NCBI RefSeq assembly: GCF_028473745.1
Contig: NZ_CP101137.1
Location: forward strand, 1,240,001-1,304,000
Length of the DNA: 64,000 bases
From: Streptomyces sp. M92
GTDB lineage: Bacteria; Actinomycetota; Actinomycetes; Streptomycetales; Streptomycetaceae
Direction: 5' to 3'
This document shows, piece by piece, positions 27,389 through 36,121 of the stretch (positions within the stretch are counted from its first letter, which is position 1; each line of letters opens with the position of its first letter). The translations under genes and the position numbers were made by a program. Under the pieces are notes generated by a model, which saw only the letters and a program-made list of their open reading frames with translations, ran no database searches and had not been told where the DNA came from.

Positions 27389-27625
27389 GACGCCTCCACG
27401 GTGCTCCACAGCTCGGTTGCCGCGAACCTAGTCAGGACGCGTTTCGGGCCGGTGGGGCTGCCGATGACCGGAAGGGAACGTTGCTCTCACCCGGCGCCTG
27501 GCCGGGATGAGAGGTCGCCGCCGGTCGCGGGCCGGGGCCGGCCCGCCGGGGCACCTCGACCGCCTCGCCGCCGAGTGCGGCCGGCGTACGCGGGGCGCGG
27601 GGCGGGGCGCCGGATGCAGGGTGCC
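27389..27625. other. Divergent intergenic region narK / NRPS cluster
   Basis: Non-coding, very GC-rich. It should hold the narK promoter on the minus strand. No att site, tRNA or transposase remnant is visible at this cluster boundary. Confidence 0.4.
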
Positions 27626-27643
27626 GTATAGGCCAGATATAGC
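27626..27643 (+). promoter_or_regulatory. Direct-repeat promoter element of the NRPS cluster
   Basis: GTATAGG and ATATAGC are separated by four bases, so TATAG recurs with an 11-base period. SARP regulators bind direct heptamer repeats with this spacing, and a SARP gene ends the cluster. The element lies about 45-60 bases before the first gene. GTATAGG recurs before MbtH. Confidence 0.45.
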
Positions 27644-27661
27644 CCGCGAACACACGCTCGA

Positions 27662-27679
27662 CCCATCCGAACGGATGGG
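27662..27679. promoter_or_regulatory. Perfect palindrome just upstream of the first cluster gene
   Basis: CCCATCCGAACGGATGGG is a perfect inverted repeat, eight-base arms around AA. It ends six bases before ATG 27686 and overlaps the ribosome-binding GGGGGAAAG. It could be a repressor operator or an RNA hairpin that hides the ribosome site. Confidence 0.5.
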
Positions 27680-27685
27680 GGAAAG

Positions 27686-28453
27686 ATGCCGGAGCTTGGG
27701 GAACAGATGCCGGAGCAGTCCGGGCAGATCGCGCTGGTGACCGGAGGGTCGCGGGGGATCGGGCGGGCGGTCGCCACCCGGCTCGCGAACGACGGTTTCG
27801 ACGTCGCGATCTGCTACCGGTCCGACGAGAGCGCGGCCGAGCAGGTCGCCAAGGAGATCCGCGCCGCGGGCCGCCGGGTGCTGACCCGCCGCGTGGACGT
27901 CGCCGACCGGGCCGGGGTGCGGGCCTTCGTCGCCGACGTCGAGTCGGGCCTCGGCCCGGTGACGGCCGTCGTGACGTCCGCCGGCATCACCCGTGACCGT
28001 CCGCTGGCGCTGATGCAGGACGACGAGTGGGACTCCGTGCTGCGCACCAACCTCGACGGGACCTACAACCTGCTGCGCTCCGTGGTCAGGTCGATGATCC
28101 GGCGCCGCGAGGGCACCGTGGTCACGCTGTCCTCGGTGGCCGGCGTGGTCGGCAACGCCGGGCAGACCAACTACTCGGCGTCGAAGGCCGGCATCATCGG
28201 CCTCACCCAGGCGCTGGCCAAGGAGTTCGGCCGGTACGGCGTCCGGGCCAACGCGGTCGCCCCGGGATTCATCGACACCGAGATGGTCGCCGGGGTCCCC
28301 GAGTCGGTCGCCAAGGACGCCATCGGCCGCATCCCGCTGGCCCGCTTCGGCACCCCCGAGGAGGTCGCCTCCCTCGTCTCCTACCTGGTCTCGCCGCAGG
28401 CCGCGTACATCACCGGCCAGGTGGTGCGGATCGACGGCGGCATGGCGCTGTGA
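27686..28453 (+). CDS. 3-oxoacyl-ACP reductase (FabG-like SDR)
   Basis: A 255-residue short-chain dehydrogenase. The NADPH motif TGGSRGIGRAVA and the catalytic Ser, Tyr and Lys (TLSSVAGVVGNAGQTNYSASK) are all present. It should reduce a 3-ketoacyl group on an acyl carrier protein. As the first gene of the NRPS cluster, and with a KAS III and free ACP a few genes on, it likely makes the starter acyl chain. ATG 27686 is chosen; ATG 27707 is seven codons inside. It overlaps the next gene by GTGA. Confidence 0.88.
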   Translation: MPELGEQMPEQSGQIALVTGGSRGIGRAVATRLANDGFDVAICYRSDESAAEQVAKEIRAAGRRVLTRRVDVADRAGVRAFVADVESGLGPVTAVVTSAGITRDRPLALMQDDEWDSVLRTNLDGTYNLLRSVVRSMIRRREGTVVTLSSVAGVVGNAGQTNYSASKAGIIGLTQALAKEFGRYGVRANAVAPGFIDTEMVAGVPESVAKDAIGRIPLARFGTPEEVASLVSYLVSPQAAYITGQVVRIDGGMAL

Positions 28454-29217
28454 GCGGGCCGGAGATCTGGTTCCGCCACTACCGGGGGGCCCTCGCGCCG
28501 CGCGTGCGCCTGGTGTGCTTCCCGCACGCCGGGGGCAACGCCCGGCTCTTCCACGGCTGGGCGTCCCGGCTGCCCGCCGACGTCGAACTCCTCGCGGTGC
28601 GCTATCCGGGCCGCCAGGAGCGGATGAACGAGCCCTGCGTCGAGACGATGGACGAACTGGCCGGCCGGATCTCCGAGGCGCTCGCCCCGCTGCACGACCT
28701 GCCGCTGGTCCTCTTCGGCCACAGCATGGGCGCGGCGGTGGCCTACGAGGTCGCTCTGCGCCTGGAAGACCCGGCGACCGACGGCGCCGGACCGGCCCTG
28801 CTGCTGCTCTCCGGCCGGGCCGCGCCGCACGTCACCAGGCCCACCGCGCTGCACCGGGCGGCGGACGACGTACTGGTGGCCGGGGTGACCCGGCTGGGCA
28901 CCCTCGGCGGTGACGCCTACGCCGTACCCGAGCTGCGGGAGCTGCTGCTGCCGGTGCTGCGGGCGGACTACCGGCTCATCGAGACGTACGGCAGGAAGCG
29001 GCCGCCCGTGCTGCGGGCCCCGATGGTGGCGTACCTCGGCGACCGCGACCCGGGGGTCGCCCGGCCGGGCGTGGAGGCCTGGTCGGAGCTGACCGGCGGC
29101 GACTTCACCGTGCGCTCCTTCCCAGGCGACCACTTCTACCTCGCGCCCCGGGAGGCGGAGCTGACCGCGGACATCGCGGAGCGGCTGGCCCGTCTCCCGG
29201 TGGCCCGGCCGGCCTGA
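28450..29217 (+). CDS. Type II thioesterase
   Basis: A 255-residue alpha/beta hydrolase of the GrsT type, beginning at GTG 28450 (VSGPEIWFRHYRG), overlapping the FabG stop. The nucleophile motif is FGHSMGAAVAYEVA, and the catalytic His lies in FPGDHFYLAPREAEL. LVCFPHAGGNARLFHGW near the N-terminus is typical of these editing enzymes. It should remove wrong or stalled groups from the carrier proteins of the NRPS. It is not the main release enzyme, which is the fused domain on the last NRPS. Confidence 0.92.
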   Translation: MSGPEIWFRHYRGALAPRVRLVCFPHAGGNARLFHGWASRLPADVELLAVRYPGRQERMNEPCVETMDELAGRISEALAPLHDLPLVLFGHSMGAAVAYEVALRLEDPATDGAGPALLLLSGRAAPHVTRPTALHRAADDVLVAGVTRLGTLGGDAYAVPELRELLLPVLRADYRLIETYGRKRPPVLRAPMVAYLGDRDPGVARPGVEAWSELTGGDFTVRSFPGDHFYLAPREAELTADIAERLARLPVARPA

Positions 29218-29272
29218 GCCGACGCACCGCACCGACACACCGCACCGACACGACAGTGAGAGGAGAGGTGAC

Positions 29273-30208
29273 ATGGCGAATACCGCGGCCTGGGCACCGA
29301 CGGAGATCGAAGCGGCCGAGGGCGGCGGCCCCGAGGAGCTGCTGCGGCGGGTGGACGCCCTGGAAGGGGGTCTGACCGGAGCGCTGACGCGGGCGAAGGC
29401 GCTGGTGTTCCGCGGCTTCGGCATCACGCCCGACACCCTGGACCCGGTGCTGGACCGGCTGCTGCCGAACCGGCTGGCCTACGTGCACGGCAACTCCCCG
29501 CGCACCAAGGTCGGGGGCAACGTGTACACCTCGACGGAGTATCCGCAGGAGTACACCATCTCGATGCACAACGAGATGAGCTACGCCCACGCCTGGCCCG
29601 CCCGGCTGGCGTTCTTCTGCCAGATCACCCCCGGTTCGGGCGGTGCCACTCCCGTGCTCGACGCGGCGCTGTGGCTCCGGTCGCTGGACGCGGAGGTCCA
29701 AGGCGCCTTCGCCGGCGGGGTGCGCTACGTCCAGAACCTGCACGACGGCTACGGCCTCGGCAAGAGCTGGCAGGACACCTTCGAGACCTCCGACCGGGCC
29801 GAGGTGGAGGCGTTCCTGAAGGGCGCGGGCGCCGAGTGGACCTGGCGGCGCGACGGCAGCCTGCGCGTCGAGTCGCTGCGCCCCGCCACCACCGTCCACC
29901 CGGTGACCGGCACGGAGGTGTGGTTCAACCAGGCCGACCAGTGGCACCCGGCCGGCCTCGGCGACGACACCGCGCAGGAACTCGCGCAGATTCTCCCCGA
30001 GGACGAGCTGCCGCAGTCGGTGTCGTTCGCCGACGGCAGCCCCATCCCCGCCGAGTACGTGGCGCAGATCCGCGACCGGGGCCTGGAGAACGCGGTCGAC
30101 GTCGACTGGCGCGCCGGCGACCTGCTGCTCATCGACAACCTGCTGCTGGCGCACGGCCGGCGTCCCTACACGGGCGACCGCCGGGTGCTGGTCGCGATGT
30201 CCGACTGA
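29273..30208 (+). CDS. Fe(II)/2-oxoglutarate-dependent hydroxylase, SyrP/AsnO-like (copy 1)
   Basis: A 311-residue TauD/TfdA-fold oxygenase. The metal ligands are HNE at residues 99-101 (HxE rather than HxD) and His 294 in LLLAHGRRPYTGDRRV, with the 2-oxoglutarate Arg following. NSPRTKVGGNVYTSTEYP is close to SyrP-type enzymes. HxE is also used by the amino-acid beta-hydroxylases AsnO and VioC. It should therefore hydroxylate a free or carrier-bound amino acid of the peptide, with an Asn/Asp-like side chain the most likely from family behaviour. It is the first of two homologues placed back to back. Confidence 0.85.
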   Translation: MANTAAWAPTEIEAAEGGGPEELLRRVDALEGGLTGALTRAKALVFRGFGITPDTLDPVLDRLLPNRLAYVHGNSPRTKVGGNVYTSTEYPQEYTISMHNEMSYAHAWPARLAFFCQITPGSGGATPVLDAALWLRSLDAEVQGAFAGGVRYVQNLHDGYGLGKSWQDTFETSDRAEVEAFLKGAGAEWTWRRDGSLRVESLRPATTVHPVTGTEVWFNQADQWHPAGLGDDTAQELAQILPEDELPQSVSFADGSPIPAEYVAQIRDRGLENAVDVDWRAGDLLLIDNLLLAHGRRPYTGDRRVLVAMSD

Positions 30209-30271
30209 CCCCACGGTCCCCGAACCCGGGCCTCACGGCCCCGGACTCCGCGACGACCAAGCGAGCTGACC

Positions 30272-31246
30272 ATGACCATCACCCCGGAAGAGACCCCCGC
30301 CGGCTGGCTGGGCACCGGAACCGTGCCCGGCCTGTGCCGGCCGGACGCCCCCGGCACCGGCATCCACACCTACCTCACCGAGCACCGCGCCGAACTGCGC
30401 GCCCTCCTCGCCCGGCGCGGGGCACTGCTCCTGCGCGGCTTCGACGTGGGCGGTGTCGACGGCTTCGACCAGACCGTGCGCGCCTTCTCCGGCACGCCCC
30501 CGCTGGCCTACGCCGAACGCTCCTCGCCCCGCTCCACCATCAAGGGACAGGTCTACACGTCGACGGACTACCCGCCGGCGGAGGAGATCTTCCTGCACAA
30601 CGAGAACTCGTACCAGGCGGTGTGGCCGCGCACGCTGTACTTCTACTGCGTGGAGCCGCCCACCACCCTGGGGGCGACGCCGCTGGCCGACATCCGGCGG
30701 GTGCTGGCCGCGGTCGACCCGCAGGTGCGGGCCGAGTTCGAGGCGCGCGGCTGGCAGGTGGTGCGCAACTTCCACACCGGGTTCGGCGTGCCCTGGCAGG
30801 AGGCGTTCAACACCTCCGACCGGGACGCCGTGGTCGCGTACTGCGCCGAGCGGCGCATCGAGGCCGAGTGGCGGCCCGACGGCGGGCTGCGCACCACCGC
30901 GATCCGCCGCGCGGTGCACCGGCACCCGGCCAGCGGCGAGGAGGTGTGGTTCAACCACGCCACGTTCTTCCACACCAGCACGCTGCCCGAGGAGGTCGGC
31001 GCGGGACTGCGCGCGATCTTCGACGACGATGACCTGCCGACCCACACGTTCTACGGCGACGGCGGCGCCATCCCCGACGACGTGCTGGATCACCTGCGCG
31101 GCTGCTACCGCGGCGCGTCCGTCCGCTTCGACTGGCAGCGCGACGACGTACTGATCGTCGACAACATGCTCGCCGCGCACGCCCGCGAACCGTTCACCGG
31201 TCCCCGGCGGATCGCCGTGGCCATGGCGGAGCCGTCCGACACCTGA
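30272..31246 (+). CDS. Fe(II)/2-oxoglutarate-dependent hydroxylase, SyrP/AsnO-like (copy 2)
   Basis: A 324-residue relative of the preceding protein. The ligands are HNE at residues 109-111 and His 303 in AAHAREPFTGPRRI. SSPRSTIKGQVYTSTDYP matches the same conserved segment as copy 1. Differences in the N-terminal half and the lid region suggest a different substrate. With three Asn-like adenylation domains in the NRPS, the two enzymes may act on different positions or substrates. The start is ATG 30272 (MTITPEETPAG). Confidence 0.85.
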   Translation: MTITPEETPAGWLGTGTVPGLCRPDAPGTGIHTYLTEHRAELRALLARRGALLLRGFDVGGVDGFDQTVRAFSGTPPLAYAERSSPRSTIKGQVYTSTDYPPAEEIFLHNENSYQAVWPRTLYFYCVEPPTTLGATPLADIRRVLAAVDPQVRAEFEARGWQVVRNFHTGFGVPWQEAFNTSDRDAVVAYCAERRIEAEWRPDGGLRTTAIRRAVHRHPASGEEVWFNHATFFHTSTLPEEVGAGLRAIFDDDDLPTHTFYGDGGAIPDDVLDHLRGCYRGASVRFDWQRDDVLIVDNMLAAHAREPFTGPRRIAVAMAEPSDT

Positions 31247-31323
31247 AACGCCCCGACGCGGGCACGCACGTCGCGGTCCGCGCCGCACGAGTCCGTCCAC
31301 CCGACCCGCAGTTGGGAAGAGAG

Positions 31324-32280
31324 ATGCTCACCACACACGGATCACGCATAGCCTCCCTCGCCGTCTACCGACCCGCCCGCCTCGTGTCCAACGAGGAACT
31401 GTCGCAGCGGACCACCGTCTCCCCGGAGTGGATCGAGAGCCGCACCGGCATCAGCACCCGCCACCACGCGGACGAGCAGGAGACCATCGCCGCGATGGCC
31501 GCGGCCGCCGGGGAGAAGGCGGTGGTCGAGGCCGACATCGACCCGGCCGAGGTGGACCTCACCATCGTGGCCAGCGCCACCCGCCGCGTCCGCATGCCCG
31601 GCGTGGCGCCCGAGGTCGCCAGCCGCATCGGCCTGCCCAACTCCGGCGCCTACGACCTGAACGCGGTCTGCGCCGGCTTCACCTACTCCCTGGCCATGGC
31701 CTCCAACGCGGTGCGGCTCGGCGAGGCGCGGCACGCGCTGGTCATCGGCGCCGAGCGGACCAGCGAGTGGATCGACCCGAACGACCCGGACACCTTCGTC
31801 ATCTTCGGTGACGGCGCCGGCGCGGCCGTGGTGTCCCGCTCCGAGACGGCCGGCATCGGCCCGGCGGTGTGGGGCAGCGACGGGGCGCGGCACGAGGTGC
31901 TCGGCATCACGGAGAAGGCCGACGGCCGCGAGTACGTCACCATGAACGGCCCCCTGGTCTACAAGTGGTCGACCGCCACCATGCCGGACGTGGCCCACCG
32001 GGCGTGCGCCGCGGCCGGCATCGCCCTGGAGGACATCGCCTGGTTCGTGCCGCACCAGGCCAACAACCGGATCATCCGCACCCTGACGGACAACCTGGGA
32101 CTGCCGCAGGACCGCGTCGTCAACGACGTCGTCGACACCGGCAACACCTCGGCGGCCAGCGTGCCGCTGGCGCTCAGCCGCCTCAAGGACAGCGGCCGTG
32201 CCACCCCCGGCGACAAGGTCCTGCTGCTCGGCTTCGGTGCCGGCCTGACCTACGCCGGCCAGGTCGTCGACCTGCCCTAG
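31324..32280 (+). CDS. 3-oxoacyl-ACP synthase III (KAS III / FabH-like)
   Basis: A 318-residue thiolase-fold enzyme that joins an acyl-CoA starter to malonyl-ACP. The Cys-His-Asn triad is complete: NAVCAGFTYSL, VPHQANNRI and DTGNTSAAS. The ATG at 31324 with GGGAAGAG upstream is chosen; a TTG at 31312 is weaker. No dedicated KAS I/II, dehydratase or enoyl reductase is encoded nearby, so one round of extension and FabG reduction to a short 3-hydroxyacyl-ACP is possible. Loading an unusual starter is the alternative. Confidence 0.88.
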   Translation: MLTTHGSRIASLAVYRPARLVSNEELSQRTTVSPEWIESRTGISTRHHADEQETIAAMAAAAGEKAVVEADIDPAEVDLTIVASATRRVRMPGVAPEVASRIGLPNSGAYDLNAVCAGFTYSLAMASNAVRLGEARHALVIGAERTSEWIDPNDPDTFVIFGDGAGAAVVSRSETAGIGPAVWGSDGARHEVLGITEKADGREYVTMNGPLVYKWSTATMPDVAHRACAAAGIALEDIAWFVPHQANNRIIRTLTDNLGLPQDRVVNDVVDTGNTSAASVPLALSRLKDSGRATPGDKVLLLGFGAGLTYAGQVVDLP

Positions 32281-32342
32281 GACCTGTCCGGTTCCCCGAC
32301 CCGCCCTTCCGCAAGCCCACTCCGCACAGAGAAGGAACGACC

Positions 32343-32591
32343 ATGACCAGAGACGAAATCATCGTCGAGATCATCAACCTCACCCTGCGCACCGCCCCGG
32401 ACCTGGAGGGGAGCGAGGTCACCGCCGACGCCAGCTTCGAGAACCTCGGCCTGGACTCCCTGACCCGCATCGACCTGCTGGCGGCCGTCGAAAAAAACTT
32501 CGGTCTGTCGGTGCCCGACGACAAGGTCGGTGACCTGCTGAGGGTCAGTGACGTCGCGGACTTCCTCATGGCGTACAAGGCGGGAGTCTGA
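32343..32591 (+). CDS. Free acyl carrier protein
   Basis: An 82-residue carrier protein. The phosphopantetheine Ser lies in NLGLDSLTRIDLLA. The central acidic helix fits a fatty-acid/polyketide type ACP. It sits between the KAS III and a free condensation domain, which suggests it carries the starter acyl group that the condensation domain passes to the first amino acid. ATG 32343. Confidence 0.92.
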   Translation: MTRDEIIVEIINLTLRTAPDLEGSEVTADASFENLGLDSLTRIDLLAAVEKNFGLSVPDDKVGDLLRVSDVADFLMAYKAGV

Positions 32592-32594
32592 GCC

Positions 32595-33992
32595 ATGACC
32601 CACACGGACCCCGGGGACGGGACGCTGCCCCTCTCGGTGGGCCAGGAAGGACTGTGGCTGCTGCACAGTCTGGCCCCCGACAGCTCCACCTACCACCTCG
32701 CGGGAGGTGTCCGCATGGAGCCGGCGCCCGACCCCGAGATCCTGGCACGGGCCGTGGACGCGGTCACCGAGCGGCACCCCATGCTCCGCTCGGTGTACGC
32801 GGACACCGAGCACGGCCCGCGCCGCCGGGTCCTGCCGCCCGGCGAGACCGGCCGCCTGACCGTCCGCGAGATGCGCGGAGCCGACGACGAGGAGCTGCGC
32901 CGGGCGGTGGACGCGGAGGTCGCCGCGCCGTTCCGCCTGACCGACGAAGGCCCCTTCCGGGCCGTGCTGCTGCGGCGCGCGCAGGACGCCGTGGCCCTCG
33001 TCGTCACCCACCACATCGCCACCGACGCCCTGTCCCAGTGGCTGCTCTGGCGCGACCTGCTCGCCGCCTACGCGGAGCTCGCCGAGGGCCGGGAGCCGCG
33101 ACTGGAGCCGCCGGCGACCGACTTCGACCACTTCGTGGCGGCCGAGCGCACCCTGCTGGACTCCTCGCGCGGCGCCCTCCAGGCCGACTTCTGGCGGGCG
33201 CAGTGCGCCGGCTCGCAGGCCGCCGAACTGCCCACCGACCGGCCCCGTCCCGACGTACCGGCGAGCAAGGGCACGAGCCTGGTGCGCAGGCTGCCCGACG
33301 CGCTCTCGGAGGGCATCCGGCGCGCCGCGGCCGACCGTGAGGTCTCCCAGTTCGCGGTGGCGCTCGGCGCGCTGCAGGGCCTGGTGAACCGCTGGACGGG
33401 CATGCGGGACTTCCTCGTCGCCTGCCCGGCGTCCGTGCGCCGCTCCGCGGCCCGCGAGGTCGTCGGGTACTACGTCAACCCGGTGCTGGTGCGCGCGGAG
33501 ATCAGCGGGGACGCCACGCTGGGCGAGGTCGTCGACCGTGCCGCGGAGCGGGTCCGGCAGGCCACCGCACGCGCCTCCTACCCGTTCCCGCTGGTCGCCC
33601 GGGAGGCGGGTGACGGCGGGCCGCTGTACCGGATCGCCATGACGATGGTCTCCACCGAGCGTTTCGACGGCGGGATGGAGGCCGCCGCCGCCGGAGTGCC
33701 GATGCGGGTGGGCGGCCTCACCGTCACCTATCTGGAGATCCCGCACCTGGAGGGCCAGTGCGACGTGTCGCTGGAGGTCACCCGTGACGCACGGGGCCTC
33801 ACGATCGCCCTGCGCTACGACACGGCACTGTTCGAACGGGCCACCATGGAGCGGCTTTTCGACCAGTACGAGCGGTTCCTCGCGGCCGCCGTAGACGACG
33901 CGGACCGCCCCCTGGGCCGCGTCCGGCTCACCGACGGCGACGACAAGCGGGCCCTGCTCGCCCTCGGCGGCCACCCCGGCGCCGCCTCATGA
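32595..33992 (+). CDS. Stand-alone NRPS condensation domain
   Basis: A 465-residue protein made of one condensation domain. The active-site motif is HHIATDALS (both His and the Asp present; the usual Gly is Ala). GQEGLWLLHSLAPDSS near the N-terminus is the C1 motif, and YYVNPVLVRAEISGD and the C-terminal region complete the fold. The first NRPS lacks an N-terminal C domain, so this protein probably acylates the first amino acid using the free ACP. It begins four bases after the ACP gene and overlaps the next gene by ATGA. Confidence 0.88.
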   Translation: MTHTDPGDGTLPLSVGQEGLWLLHSLAPDSSTYHLAGGVRMEPAPDPEILARAVDAVTERHPMLRSVYADTEHGPRRRVLPPGETGRLTVREMRGADDEELRRAVDAEVAAPFRLTDEGPFRAVLLRRAQDAVALVVTHHIATDALSQWLLWRDLLAAYAELAEGREPRLEPPATDFDHFVAAERTLLDSSRGALQADFWRAQCAGSQAAELPTDRPRPDVPASKGTSLVRRLPDALSEGIRRAAADREVSQFAVALGALQGLVNRWTGMRDFLVACPASVRRSAAREVVGYYVNPVLVRAEISGDATLGEVVDRAAERVRQATARASYPFPLVAREAGDGGPLYRIAMTMVSTERFDGGMEAAAAGVPMRVGGLTVTYLEIPHLEGQCDVSLEVTRDARGLTIALRYDTALFERATMERLFDQYERFLAAAVDDADRPLGRVRLTDGDDKRALLALGGHPGAAS

Positions 33993-35002
33993 GCGCTCCC
34001 GTGCTCCACGGCATCCTCGACGGCGTCGGCGACACGCCGCTGGTGGAACTCACCGGCCTGCTGCCCCGGTTCGGCTCCCGCGTCTTCGCCAAGCTGGAGG
34101 CGTTCAACCCGGGAGGCAGCGTCAAGGACCGGTCCGCGCTCTCCATGCTGCTGGGCCGCATCCGCGGCGGTGACCTGGTGCCGGGCCGCTCCACGGTGGT
34201 GGAGTCCAGCTCCGGCAACCTCGCCATCGGCATGGCGCAGATCTGCCGGTACTTCGGCATCGACTTCATCTGCGTCGTCGACCCGAAGACCACCGAGCAG
34301 AACCTGGCGATCCTGCGGGCCTACGGCGTCACGGTCGACCTGGTCACCGAGGTCGACCCCGAGACGCGCGCCTACCTGCCGACGCGCATCAAGCGGGTGC
34401 GGGAACTCGTCGCGACCGTCCCCGGAGCCTACTGGCCCAACCAGTACGCCAATCCCCTCAACCCGCTGGCGCACGAGCGGACCATGCGGGAGATCGCCGA
34501 GGCCCTGGACGGCCGCGTCGACTACCTCTTCTGCTCCACGGGCACCGGCGGCACCCTCACCGGCTGCGCCCGCTACATCCGCGAACACCGGCTGCCCACC
34601 ACCCTGGTGGGGGTGGACGCGCTGGGCAGCGTGCTGTTCGGCGGGGCGTCCGGGCCGCGGCTGCTGCCCGGTCACGGGGCGGCCGTGCGGCCCGCCCTCT
34701 TCGACCCGACGCTGGCCGACGAGGTGGTGCACGTCTCCGACCTGGACTGCGTGGTCGGCTGCCGCACCCTCACCGACCGCGAGGCCATCCTCGCCGGCGG
34801 CTCCTCGGGCGCGGTCACCGCCGCGCTCGGCAAGTTCGCGGCCCGCATCCCGGCCGGCCGCAACGTCGTACTGGTCTTCCCCGACCGGGGCGACCGGTAC
34901 CTCGACTCGATCTACTCCGACGACTGGGTGCGCGCCCACTTCGGAGAGGTCTCCCATCTGTGGCAGGAACCCGATCTCTACATGGCGGTGGGCGCATGCT
35001 GA
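33989..35002 (+). CDS. SbnA-like N-(1-amino-1-carboxyl-2-ethyl)-glutamate synthase
   Basis: A 337-residue PLP enzyme of the cysteine synthase fold. The PLP Lys is in FNPGGSVKDRSALS, the substrate loop is ESSSGNLAIGMAQ and the phosphate loop is STGTGGTLTG. SbnA joins O-phosphoserine and glutamate. The next gene encodes an SbnB-like dehydrogenase that splits the product to 2,3-diaminopropionate (Dap). The pair therefore marks Dap as a building block. The 7-base overlap with the next gene supports joint expression. Confidence 0.87.
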   Translation: MSAPVLHGILDGVGDTPLVELTGLLPRFGSRVFAKLEAFNPGGSVKDRSALSMLLGRIRGGDLVPGRSTVVESSSGNLAIGMAQICRYFGIDFICVVDPKTTEQNLAILRAYGVTVDLVTEVDPETRAYLPTRIKRVRELVATVPGAYWPNQYANPLNPLAHERTMREIAEALDGRVDYLFCSTGTGGTLTGCARYIREHRLPTTLVGVDALGSVLFGGASGPRLLPGHGAAVRPALFDPTLADEVVHVSDLDCVVGCRTLTDREAILAGGSSGAVTAALGKFAARIPAGRNVVLVFPDRGDRYLDSIYSDDWVRAHFGEVSHLWQEPDLYMAVGAC

Positions 35003-36018
35003 TCATCAAGCACGGGCAAGTGGCCGGGCTCCTGACCGGGCGCGAGAAGGAGGTCGTGGACCTCGTCGCCGACGCCTACGAGCGCCACGACGAGGGGCGC
35101 ACCGTACTGCCGCACTCCGTCTTCCTGCGCTTTCCCGACCGGCCCCGCGACCGCATCATCGGCCTCCCCGGCTATCTCGGCACGGCCGCCGGCGACACGG
35201 CACGGGGCGGTGAGGTCGCCGGCATGAAGTGGATCTCGTCCTTCCCGGGCAACGTCGCTGGCGGCCACGAGCGCGCCAGCGCCGCGATCCTGCTGAACTC
35301 CCTGGAGACCGGGCACCCCGAGGCCCTGATCGAGGGGTCCCTCATCTCCGCCCGGCGCACCGCCGCCTCCGCCGCGCTCGCCTCCCGGCTCCTGCTCGAC
35401 GGGCGCCGGCCCACCGGCGTCACCCTCGTCGGCACCGGCGTCATCAACCGCGAGGTGCTGCGCTTCCTCGCGGTCGTCCACCCGCACCTCGACTCGCTCG
35501 CCGTGTACGACACGGACCCGGAGCGCGCCGCCCGCTTCACCGCCGACCACGCCCGGCTGCTGCCCGGCGCCCGGGTACGGCACTGCGGCAGCCTCGACGA
35601 GGCCCTGGCCGCGCACGACCTGGTGTCCTTCGCGACCACCGCCGCCACCCCGCACACCGGTCTCGACGCCTGCCCGCCGGACACCGTCGTCCTGCACGTC
35701 TCGCTGCGCGACCTGACCGTGCCCGCGATCCTCGGCTCCCACAACGTCGTCGACGATCCCGACCACGTGTGCCGCGAGAAGACCTCACCGCACCTGGCGC
35801 AGGAGCACACCGGCGGCCGGGACTTCATCCACGCCTCCATCGGCGCGCTGCTGAAGGGCACCGCCGCACCCGTGCCCCGGGACGGCAGGCCGGTGGTGTT
35901 CTCCCCGTTCGGCCTGGGCGTGCTGGACCTGGCGCTGGCCCGCTTCGTCCGCGACGAAGCACGCGCGCGCGGCATCGGCACCTCCGTCGAGGGCTTCCTG
36001 CCCGGTCGTACGCCGTAG
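34996..36018 (+). CDS. SbnB-like dehydrogenase for 2,3-diaminopropionate
   Basis: A 340-residue member of the ornithine cyclodeaminase/mu-crystallin family, start ATG 34996 (MLIIKHGQVAGLL). NAD binding is seen in VTLVGTGVINREVLRF, preceded by ISARRTAASAALAS. SbnB oxidises the SbnA product and releases Dap. A true ornithine cyclodeaminase would give proline, but the SbnA neighbour argues for Dap. Dap may be used directly by the first adenylation domain or carbamoylated by the later gene. The stop TAG lies within the first unit of the 17-base repeat. Confidence 0.87.
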   Translation: MLIIKHGQVAGLLTGREKEVVDLVADAYERHDEGRTVLPHSVFLRFPDRPRDRIIGLPGYLGTAAGDTARGGEVAGMKWISSFPGNVAGGHERASAAILLNSLETGHPEALIEGSLISARRTAASAALASRLLLDGRRPTGVTLVGTGVINREVLRFLAVVHPHLDSLAVYDTDPERAARFTADHARLLPGARVRHCGSLDEALAAHDLVSFATTAATPHTGLDACPPDTVVLHVSLRDLTVPAILGSHNVVDDPDHVCREKTSPHLAQEHTGGRDFIHASIGALLKGTAAPVPRDGRPVVFSPFGLGVLDLALARFVRDEARARGIGTSVEGFLPGRTP

Positions 36019-36058
36019 GGCGCCGTACGCCGTAGGGCGCCCTACGCCGTAGGGACGG
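36010..36058. repeat. 17-base tandem repeat between the SbnB-like and first NRPS genes
   Basis: Three units beginning ACGCCGTAGGG start at 36010, 36027 and 36044, a 17-base period; the first covers the last two codons and stop of the SbnB-like gene. The block also contains GGGCGCCC inverted symmetry. Confidence 0.75.
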
Positions 36059-36121
36059 TCCTGACGGAGGGGCCGTCCCCGCACCGCAGACCCGCACCTG
36101 ATCAACACCTCTGGAGAAGAG

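Noticed and set aside
27389..27685. Integration site or mobile-element boundary of the cluster
   Set aside because: No tRNA, att-like repeat, integrase or transposase is visible on either side.
34996..36018. Ornithine cyclodeaminase for proline supply
   Set aside because: Directly coupled to an SbnA-like gene, which fits SbnB and Dap synthesis better.
36010..36058. CRISPR array
   Set aside because: Only three units with a 17-base period, no spacers and no cas genes.
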